DNA of 12,157 nucleotides from NCBI GenBank assembly GCA_964447925.1, contig CAYUUP010000049.1, positions 1 to 12,157 of the forward strand. The letters run 5' to 3'. A program made the position numbers and the translations under genes. The notes below the pieces were generated by a model. That model was not told the origin of the DNA and searched no databases. It saw only the letters and a program-made list of their open reading frames with translations. Below are positions 1 to 6,833 of this stretch, piece after piece (within the stretch, counting starts at the first letter, position 1; each line of letters begins with the position of its first letter). The stretch is from CAYUUP01 sp964447925. GTDB lineage: Bacteria > Bacillota > Clostridia > Oscillospirales > Oscillospiraceae.

Positions 1-1808
1 AGCGGGACATCGACTATGTGGTGAAGGACGGACAGGTCATCATTGTCGACGAGTTCACCGGCCGCCTGATGTATGGCCGCCGGTATAACGAAGGCCTGCA
101 TCAGGCTATTGAGGCCAAGGAGGGCGTCACCGTGGCCAATGAGTCCAAGACCTTGGCCACCATCACCTTCCAGAACTTTTTCCGGCTCTATGAGAAGCTC
201 TCCGGCATGACGGGCACCGCCATGACCGAGGAAGAGGAGTTCGCCGCCATCTACGATCTGGACATCGTGGAGATCCCCACCAACCGGCCTGTGGTGCGTA
301 TTGACCGGCCCGACTGCGTCTATAAAACCGAGGCGGCCAAGCTCCGGGCTATCGTGAAGCAGATTAAGGAGTGCCACGACAAGGGCCAGCCGGTGCTGGT
401 GGGTACGATCTCAATTGAGAAGTCGGAACTGCTGTCCAAGCTGCTGAAGCGGGCGGGCATTCCCCACAATGTCTTAAACGCCAAGCACCACGAACGGGAG
501 GCGGAAATCGTTGCCCAGGCGGGCAAGCTGGGGGCCGTCACTGTTGCCACCAATATGGCGGGCCGTGGTACTGATATTGTGCTGGGAGGCAACGCGGAGT
601 TTTTGGCCCGGGCGGAGCTGCGCCGGGCGGGCTTTGACGATGATGTCATTGCCGAGGCTACCGGCTTTGCTGACTCGGATGATCCAGACGTGATAAAGGC
701 CCGAACCCTCTTCTCCGAGAGTGAGTCCAAATTCCAAAAGGATATCGACAGCGAGGCGGAGCAGGTCCGCGCCGCAGGGGGACTCTTTATCCTGGGTACG
801 GAGCGCCACGAGTCCCGCCGGATCGACAATCAGCTGCGTGGCCGTGCCGGACGGCAGGGCGACCCAGGTGAGACTCGGTTCTTCCTCTCCCTAGAGGACG
901 ATATCCTGCGGCTCTTTGGCACCGAACGCATTGCCGGCATTATGGATCGGCTAGGGGCTGATGAGGACACTCCCATTGACGCCAAGATCCTCTCCGGGGC
1001 CATTGAAAATGCCCAGAAAAAGGTAGAATCCAAGCACTTCCAGACCCGTAAAAGCGTGCTGGAATATGACAACGTGATGAATACCCAACGACAGGTCATC
1101 TATGAGGAGCGGGCCAGAGTCCTCTCCGGCGAGGATCTCCACAGCTATATTGAGAACATGATCTCCTCCGTCATCACCGAGGCAGTGAACGGCCATGTGG
1201 GTGAGCAGCACCACCTGACGGAGGAGGGCTTCCGGGAGGCCACGGAACACTTCCGGGGTGTCTTTCTGCTGCCTGGCCAGATGGAGTACAGCGAGGACGA
1301 TTTGAAGTCCCGCACCGCCGAGGAGCTAATCACCGAACTGAAGGGCTACGCCGCCACTGCCTACGCCGCCAAGGAGGCCCAGCTCGGATCTGAGCTGATG
1401 CGCGAGGTGGAGCGTGTCATGCTCCTGCGGGTGGTGGACGAATACTGGATGGATCACATTGACGCCATGGATGACCTGAAGCAGGGCATTGGCCTCCGGG
1501 GTTATGCTCAAATTGACCCGGTGGTGGCCTATAAGCAGGAGGGCTTTGAGATGTTCGAGCAGATGATCTCCGCTATCCGGGAGGAGACTGTCCGCCGCAT
1601 CTATCTGGTTCGTGTCCAGACCAAGACAGTGGAGCGGAAGTCGGTGGCTAAGGTCACAAGCGAGTCCGCCGGGGGGGACCAGACTGTCAAAAAGCAACCC
1701 GTCCGCAAAGCCAAAAAGATTGGCCCCAATGACCCCTGCCCCTGCGGCAGTGGCAAGAAGTATAAAAAGTGCTGCCGCCTGAAGGAGAATATCTCCACCG
1801 GCAGCTGA
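1..1808 (+). CDS. secA: Protein translocase ATPase SecA, 3' part (5' end outside window)
   Basis: SecA is the cytosolic motor ATPase that pushes preproteins through SecYEG. The reading frame is already open at the left edge (R-D-I-D-Y before the GTG at 18), so that GTG is internal and the first ATPase domain with Walker A and DEVD is missing here. Counting from the codon at 18, visible parts are IVDEFTGR at residues 9-16, the helicase-like second nucleotide-binding domain with TNMAGRGTDIVLGG near 177-190 and GTERHESRRIDNQLRGRAGR from about 260, the scaffold helix starting near SKHFQTRKSVLEYDN (about 338), and the C-terminal SEC-C zinc motif with C574, C576, C585 and C586. A roughly 60-residue variable stretch lies between the GGN and the GTERH motif, as is common in clostridial SecA. 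The gene is intact to its TGA. pgeF follows after 52 bp, with no prfB between them as in Bacillus. Confidence 0.97.
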   Translation, partial: RDIDYVVKDGQVIIVDEFTGRLMYGRRYNEGLHQAIEAKEGVTVANESKTLATITFQNFFRLYEKLSGMTGTAMTEEEEFAAIYDLDIVEIPTNRPVVRIDRPDCVYKTEAAKLRAIVKQIKECHDKGQPVLVGTISIEKSELLSKLLKRAGIPHNVLNAKHHEREAEIVAQAGKLGAVTVATNMAGRGTDIVLGGNAEFLARAELRRAGFDDDVIAEATGFADSDDPDVIKARTLFSESESKFQKDIDSEAEQVRAAGGLFILGTERHESRRIDNQLRGRAGRQGDPGETRFFLSLEDDILRLFGTERIAGIMDRLGADEDTPIDAKILSGAIENAQKKVESKHFQTRKSVLEYDNVMNTQRQVIYEERARVLSGEDLHSYIENMISSVITEAVNGHVGEQHHLTEEGFREATEHFRGVFLLPGQMEYSEDDLKSRTAEELITELKGYAATAYAAKEAQLGSELMREVERVMLLRVVDEYWMDHIDAMDDLKQGIGLRGYAQIDPVVAYKQEGFEMFEQMISAIREETVRRIYLVRVQTKTVERKSVAKVTSESAGGDQTVKKQPVRKAKKIGPNDPCPCGSGKKYKKCCRLKENISTGS

Positions 1809-1860
1809 CCGCCGCAAATATTGTTGCCCTGCCCTGAAACAACACAGCAAGGAGTCCGTC

Positions 1861-2652
1861 ATGAGAGATATCATCCGCTCAGGCGTCACATTTCAGCAGT
1901 CCGGCCTTCTTCCCCTCCCTCACGGCTTTTCCACCCGGCTGGGGGGTGTCAGCCGGGGGTCATTTTCCACGCTGAATTTGGGCCATACCCGGGGAGATGA
2001 CCCTGCCGCCGTCCGGGAGAACTTCCGGCGCTTCTGCGGCGCCCTAGGGGTGGATATGGACAGGATGGTTTTTTCTCACCAAGTGCATCGGGACGATGTC
2101 CGTATGGTCACTGCTGCTGACGCGGGCAGGGGTCTTGACCGGGAGCGGAACTACGAGGCGGACGCCCTCATCACCGACACCCCCCGTCTGCCACTGGTGA
2201 TTTTCTCAGCGGACTGCATCCCGGTGCTGCTCTATGACCCGGTGCGCAGAGTTGTAGGGGCCGTCCACGCGGGCTGGCGGGGGACGGCACTGGGGATTGC
2301 TGCAAAGGCGGTGTCCCGTATGGGAGAACTCTACGGCTGCCGGCCGGCAGATATCCGTGCGGCCATCGGCCCCGGCATCTCCCAATGCTGCTTCATTACC
2401 GATTCCGACGTACCGGAGACTATAACAGGCGCTCTGGGAGCGGCTGCCAGGCCCTGTATCGACATGCTGCCAGGCGGAAAATTTCGGGTAGATTTGAAGA
2501 GTCTGAACCGCATTTGGCTGGAAATGACCGGTGTGACCGCACTGGACATCTCGGAGGACTGCACCTGCCATATGCCGGAGAAATATTTCAGCCACCGGCG
2601 CACGGGCAGCCCTCGCGGCTCGCTGGCAGCCATCATTATGCTTCCAGAGTGA
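1861..2652 (+). CDS. pgeF: Peptidoglycan editing factor / purine nucleoside enzyme of the YlmD-YfiH-LACC1 family
   Basis: The 263-residue protein is a full-length member of the family once called laccase-domain or polyphenol oxidase. E. coli YfiH (PgeF) removes wrongly incorporated L-Ser from UDP-MurNAc precursors, and the FAMIN/LACC1 relatives, including bacterial YlmD, act on purine nucleosides. The family core is visible: FSTRLGGVS at 23-31, the HQVH stretch giving H76, ADALIT at 100-105, SADCIPVLL giving C119, VHAGWRGT giving H136, AAIGPGIS at 167-174 and the late FSHRR near 243-247. H76, C119 and H136 correspond to the family's His-Cys-His active site. There is no signal peptide, so it should be cytoplasmic. 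AAGGAG at 1849-1854 sits 6 nt before the ATG. It lies 52 bp after secA and 51 bp before purL, so co-transcription is likely. Which of the two reported activities dominates cannot be read from the sequence. Confidence 0.93.
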   Translation: MRDIIRSGVTFQQSGLLPLPHGFSTRLGGVSRGSFSTLNLGHTRGDDPAAVRENFRRFCGALGVDMDRMVFSHQVHRDDVRMVTAADAGRGLDRERNYEADALITDTPRLPLVIFSADCIPVLLYDPVRRVVGAVHAGWRGTALGIAAKAVSRMGELYGCRPADIRAAIGPGISQCCFITDSDVPETITGALGAAARPCIDMLPGGKFRVDLKSLNRIWLEMTGVTALDISEDCTCHMPEKYFSHRRTGSPRGSLAAIIMLPE

Positions 2653-2703
2653 CTGCCGGACATAGAATCACCTTCCGTTTTTTGCAGAAAGAGGAGAACC
2701 ACT

Positions 2704-5700
2704 ATGAATTACGTATTTCGCTGCTTTTCGGAGAAGCGCCCCGGCTTCGACGTAGAGGCCCAGAAGGTTTGCAGGGAGCTGAAGGAACAGCTGGGCATTT
2801 CCTCCTTGAAGGGACTCCGACTGTTTTTCCGCTATGACGTCGACGGCATTGATTACCCCGTTTACCTCAAAGCCCGCGTCACTGTCTTTTCCGAGCCGAT
2901 GTGTGATGACTTCTATGACGAAACTATGCCCCCTATCCAGGAGGAGCATTCCATCCTGGCGGTGGAGTCTCTGCCGGGTCAATTTGACCAGCGGGCGGAC
3001 TCCTGCGCCCAGTGCATCCAGCTGCTGGCGGGCTGTGACCGGCCTCTGGTGCAGTGCGCCAAGATCTATGTCCTGCTGGGACATTTGACGCCCGAGGATA
3101 TGGAGACAATTCGGGGCTATCTCATCAACCCGGTGGAGTGCCGGGAGGCATCCCTAGACAAGCCGGGGACTCTTGTCCTGCAGTACGATATCCCCACCGC
3201 TGTACCTATGCTGGAGGGCTTTATCAGCCTGGATGAGGACGGCCTGAAGCAGATTCTCTCCAACTATGGTCTCGCTATGGACCTGGCTGACCTGACCTTC
3301 CTCCAGACCTACTTCCGGGAGGAGGAAAAGCGGGACCCCACCGTCACCGAACTCCGGGTGGTGGACACCTATTGGTCCGACCATTGTCGCCACACCACCT
3401 TCGGCACCCACATTGACAGCGTGGAGATCGCCGACCCCCGGGTGGCCGGGGCTTATCAGCAGTATCTTGCCGCCCGCCAGGAGGTTTATGGTCCGGAGAA
3501 GGCGGCAATCCGCCCGCAGACCTTGATGGATATCGCCACCATCGGGGCAAAGTTACTGAAAAAGCGGGGTGTTTTGAAAAATCTGGATGAATCCGAGGAA
3601 ATCAACGCCTGTTCTGTCCGGGTCACTGCCACGGTGGACGGTGAGCGCCAGGACTGGCTCCTGATGTTCAAAAACGAGACGCACACCCCCCCCACCGAGA
3701 TCGAGCCGTTCGGCGGAGCGGCCACCTGTATCGGCGGAGCTATCCGGGATCCTCTCTCCGGTCGGGCCTATGTCTATCAGGCTATGCGTGTCACGGGCTG
3801 CGGCGATCCCCGAGTACCCATGTCGGAAACACTGCCCGGCAAGCTGCCCCAGCGGAAACTGGCTGTTACGGCCGCCCAAGGCTATTCCTCCTACGGCAAC
3901 CAGATTGGACTTGCCACCGGCATCGTGGCAGAATGCTATCACCCGGGCTACATTGCCAAGCATATGGAGGTGGGCGCCGTGGTGGGCGCCGCCCCGGCGG
4001 AAAATGTGGTGCGGAAGCGTCCCGCCCCCGGTGACCGGGTCATCCTATTGGGCGGTCGCACCGGACGGGACGGCATTGGCGGGGCTACCGGCTCATCCAA
4101 GTCCCACGATCTGAAGTCTCTCCGCACCATGGCGGCAGAGGTGCAGAAGGGCAACGCACCGGAGGAGCGGAAAATCCAACGGCTCTTCCGGAACGCGGAG
4201 GTCACCCGCCGCATCAAGCGGTGTAACGACTTTGGCGCCGGCGGTGTCTCCGTGGCCATCGGCGAACTGGCTGACGGCCTTGCCATCAACCTGAATGCCA
4301 TCCGCAAAAAGTATGACGGACTGGACGGCACCGAGCTGGCCATCTCCGAGTCTCAGGAGCGTATGGCTGTGGTGGTGGCCCCGGAGGACGAGGAATTCCT
4401 CCTGCAGGCTGCTGAAAATGAGAATCTGGAGGCCTATGAGGTGGCCGTGGTGGCGGAGTCCCCACGGATGGTCATGACCTGGAACGGGACAGAAATTGTC
4501 AATCTTTCCCGAGACTTTCTCGCCTCCAACGGCGCGGATAAGCACACGGTGGTAGCGGTTCCTCCTCAGCCCGCAGAAGCAGACACGGATGGGGAGCGTG
4601 ACACTATAAAGGGCTTCGAGGCCATTGCGAAAAATCCCAACTTGGCCTCCCAGCGGGGCCTGGTGGAGCGGTTTGACTCCACCATTGGGGCCTCATCTGT
4701 CCTGGCTCCCTTTGGCGGGCGGGAGCAAATGTCTCCCTCCCAGGCTATGGCCGCCCTGCTGCCGGTGGGGCCGGGCCATAAGACGGACACCTGCTCCGTC
4801 ATGGCCTACGGCTTTGATCCCTACCTCAGTGAGAGAGATCCCTTCCTGGGGGCAGCCACTGCGGTGGTGGAGTCTGTGGCCAAACTGGTGGCGGCGGGGT
4901 GTAGCCCCGATAATGCCTATCTGTCTCTGCAGGAATACTTTGAAAAACTCCGGGAGGATCCCGCCCGCTGGGGCAAACCCTTCTCCGCTCTGCTGGGTGC
5001 CCTCTCCGCCCAGCTGGGGCTGGGGCTGGCGGCCATTGGCGGCAAGGATTCCATGTCCGGCTCCTTCCTGGATTTAGACGTTCCTCCCACGCTGGTGAGT
5101 TTTGCCGTGTCTCCCGCCCGGGCGGAGGACATCCGATCTACCGACTTTAAGGGGGCGGGCCACGAGGTCTGGCTCTTCGAGGCACCCCAGGGCAATTACA
5201 CCGGCACCAAGGAGATCTGGCGCAGCTTCTATGAGCTGGTTCGATCGGGAAAAGTCCTCTCCGCTTGGGCGGTCAGTTCCGGCGGTGTGGCCGAGGGGCT
5301 TATGAAGATGTCCTTCGGCAACCAGATTGGCTTTGAAGGTGAGCCGGAGCTTGCGGGCAGCCAGCTCTTTGCCCCCCGGCCCGGCTCCATCATCGCCGAA
5401 TTGGAACGGGATACACTGCCCAATATAGGCTGCAAGATCGGCCACACCACCTTCACCCCCATGCTGGAGGTGGGCGGAGCTTTCCTGGCGATCCACGACC
5501 TCCGGGATATCTGGGAGAGTACGCTGGAGGATGTCTATCCCACCATGGCAGATGTCGGAGAGAAGGACAGCGACATGGTGGACATCTTCTGTAATGAGCG
5601 ACCGGCCAAGGCACCCTCTCTGGGCATTGCCAGACCCCGAGCGGTGATCCCCGTCTTCCCCGGCACCAACTGCGAATATGATACCGCTGCCGCCTGCCTG

Positions 5701-6429
5701 AAGGCGGGCATTCAGCCGGAGATCGTGGTGGTGGGCAATCTCACAACCAGCCAGTTGGAGGAGTCGGCCAAAAAAATGGCGGAGGCCATCGCTAAGGCTC
5801 AGATGATCATTCTCCCCGGCGGCTTCTCCGGCGGAGATGAACCGGAGGGCTCCGGCAAATTCATCGCCTCCTTTTTCCGAGGTGCCCGGCTGACGGACGC
5901 CGTCCACGAGCTGCTCAAAAATCGGGATGGGCTGATGCTGGGCATCTGCAACGGCTTCCAGGCCCTGGTCAAGCTAGGACTCATCACCTACGGCGAGATA
6001 CGGCCCATGGATGACACCTGTCCTACTCTGACCTTTAATCTCATCGGACGGCACCAATCCCGCTATGTCACCACCCGTGTTGCCTCGCTGAAATCTCCCT
6101 GGATGCTGCTGTCTGAGTTGGACGAGATCTATACCATTCCCATCTCCCACGGCGAGGGCCGCTTCGTCGCTCCGCCGGAGGCTCTCAGCAAGATGATTGA
6201 AAACGGCCAGATTGCCACCCAGTACGTGGACACGGCGGGTATCCCCTCCCTGGATATCTCCTGCAATCCCAATGGCTCCATGGAGTCCATCGAGGGCGTA
6301 TTCTCTCCGGACGGCCGAGTCTTTGGCAAGATGGGCCACTCCGAGCGGTATGGGGAATTTGTGGGGAAGAATATCCCCGGCAATAAGCACCAGCCCATCT
6401 TCGAGTCTGGCGCGCTGTATTTTAAGTAA
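2704..6429 (+). CDS. purL: Phosphoribosylformylglycinamidine synthase, single-chain clade II type
   Basis: This enzyme converts FGAR, glutamine and ATP to FGAM in de novo purine synthesis. At 1241 residues it is the fused PurS-PurL-PurQ form typical of Clostridia and streptococci. Domains in order are a PurS-like N-terminus, a linker ending in DHCRHTTF at 226-233, two PurM-like halves (FKNETHTPPTEIEPFGG from 322, GGRTGRDGIGGATGSS at 450-465, FGAGGVSVAIGELADG from 510, GGKDSMSG at 779-786), and a class I glutaminase from about 980. The glutaminase shows FPGTNCEYD, GGFSGGDEPEGSG from 1039, the nucleophile C1082 in GICNGFQ, SHGEGRF at 1148-1154, and GHSER giving H1212 and E1214, the counterparts of the Cys-His-Glu triad of Salmonella PurL. 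The AGAGGAG ribosome site near 2690-2696 is 7 nt from the ATG. The gene is intact and is followed by a terminator-like hairpin. No other purine gene is adjacent on this strand. Confidence 0.97.
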   Translation: MNYVFRCFSEKRPGFDVEAQKVCRELKEQLGISSLKGLRLFFRYDVDGIDYPVYLKARVTVFSEPMCDDFYDETMPPIQEEHSILAVESLPGQFDQRADSCAQCIQLLAGCDRPLVQCAKIYVLLGHLTPEDMETIRGYLINPVECREASLDKPGTLVLQYDIPTAVPMLEGFISLDEDGLKQILSNYGLAMDLADLTFLQTYFREEEKRDPTVTELRVVDTYWSDHCRHTTFGTHIDSVEIADPRVAGAYQQYLAARQEVYGPEKAAIRPQTLMDIATIGAKLLKKRGVLKNLDESEEINACSVRVTATVDGERQDWLLMFKNETHTPPTEIEPFGGAATCIGGAIRDPLSGRAYVYQAMRVTGCGDPRVPMSETLPGKLPQRKLAVTAAQGYSSYGNQIGLATGIVAECYHPGYIAKHMEVGAVVGAAPAENVVRKRPAPGDRVILLGGRTGRDGIGGATGSSKSHDLKSLRTMAAEVQKGNAPEERKIQRLFRNAEVTRRIKRCNDFGAGGVSVAIGELADGLAINLNAIRKKYDGLDGTELAISESQERMAVVVAPEDEEFLLQAAENENLEAYEVAVVAESPRMVMTWNGTEIVNLSRDFLASNGADKHTVVAVPPQPAEADTDGERDTIKGFEAIAKNPNLASQRGLVERFDSTIGASSVLAPFGGREQMSPSQAMAALLPVGPGHKTDTCSVMAYGFDPYLSERDPFLGAATAVVESVAKLVAAGCSPDNAYLSLQEYFEKLREDPARWGKPFSALLGALSAQLGLGLAAIGGKDSMSGSFLDLDVPPTLVSFAVSPARAEDIRSTDFKGAGHEVWLFEAPQGNYTGTKEIWRSFYELVRSGKVLSAWAVSSGGVAEGLMKMSFGNQIGFEGEPELAGSQLFAPRPGSIIAELERDTLPNIGCKIGHTTFTPMLEVGGAFLAIHDLRDIWESTLEDVYPTMADVGEKDSDMVDIFCNERPAKAPSLGIARPRAVIPVFPGTNCEYDTAAACLKAGIQPEIVVVGNLTTSQLEESAKKMAEAIAKAQMIILPGGFSGGDEPEGSGKFIASFFRGARLTDAVHELLKNRDGLMLGICNGFQALVKLGLITYGEIRPMDDTCPTLTFNLIGRHQSRYVTTRVASLKSPWMLLSELDEIYTIPISHGEGRFVAPPEALSKMIENGQIATQYVDTAGIPSLDISCNPNGSMESIEGVFSPDGRVFGKMGHSERYGEFVGKNIPGNKHQPIFESGALYFK

Positions 6430-6476
6430 GCGGGCTTATGCCAATCCTGCAAGCAATCAAAATCACAGAAAAGTAT

Positions 6477-6518
6477 TATGCCAACGCCAAAGCCATGAAA
6501 GGCTTTGGCGTTGGCATA
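6477..6518. terminator. Perfect 18-bp stem-loop between convergent purL and feo operon
   Basis: TATGCCAACGCCAAAGCC at 6477-6494 is the exact reverse complement of 6501-6518, with the 6-nt loop ATGAAA. It sits in the 120-bp gap between the stop codons of two converging genes, where a shared bidirectional terminator is expected. The downstream tract is weak on the plus strand (ATATATTCCC) and somewhat U-rich on the minus strand (ATAATACTTTTCTG), so it may serve the feo transcript better, or protect mRNA 3' ends. Confidence 0.7.
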
Positions 6519-6549
6519 TATATTCCCTATGGGTCGCGCCGAGTTGTCC

Positions 6550-6756
6550 TCAGTGGCAGCTTCTGGAGCAGTGGGAGCAATTTCCGTCACAGGCGGAAGC
6601 TGCTTTCATCTCATTTTCAGCATCCTTGGAGGGATGGACGGCACAGCCGGAGCAATAGGCGCATCCGCCATGTTTCAGCTCCTTCACGGCAGACCGGATG
6701 GCAAGAGCTACAATCACAACCAGAACAATGGCTACAAGAATCGTTCCTATTCCCAT
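6550..6756 (-). CDS. FeoB-associated Cys-rich membrane protein
   Basis: This 68-residue protein has one N-terminal hydrophobic helix (about residues 3-20, rich in Ile, Val and Leu), then a basic stretch (RSAVKELKHGG), then a Cys-rich tail. It has seven cysteines at 32, 35, 38, 56, 60, 63 and 67, giving C-x2-C-x2-C and C-x3-C-x2-C-x3-C patterns. This layout and its place directly after feoB match the FeoB-associated Cys-rich family of Firmicutes. That family is thought to help ferrous iron transport, but its mechanism is not established. By the positive-inside rule the tail should face the cytosol, where it could bind Fe2+ or a cluster. The start is supported by an excellent AAGGAGGT just upstream, 6 to 7 nt before the ATG. 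It is the last gene of the feo operon, 77 bp after feoB. Confidence 0.85.
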   Translation of the reverse strand: MGIGTILVAIVLVVIVALAIRSAVKELKHGGCAYCSGCAVHPSKDAENEMKAASACDGNCSHCSRSCH

Positions 6757-6833
6757 GAACTGTACCTCCTTATAGATATCCTGTATTGCGTCCCTCCGCC
6801 GCCAAAGCAGGGGGCGGGGGGATCGGAAATCGC

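Noticed and set aside
5074..5907. A 277-codon minus-strand frame inside purL
   Set aside because: It is a shadow of the GC-rich purL codons, with no recognisable motifs, and lies fully inside a well-supported gene.
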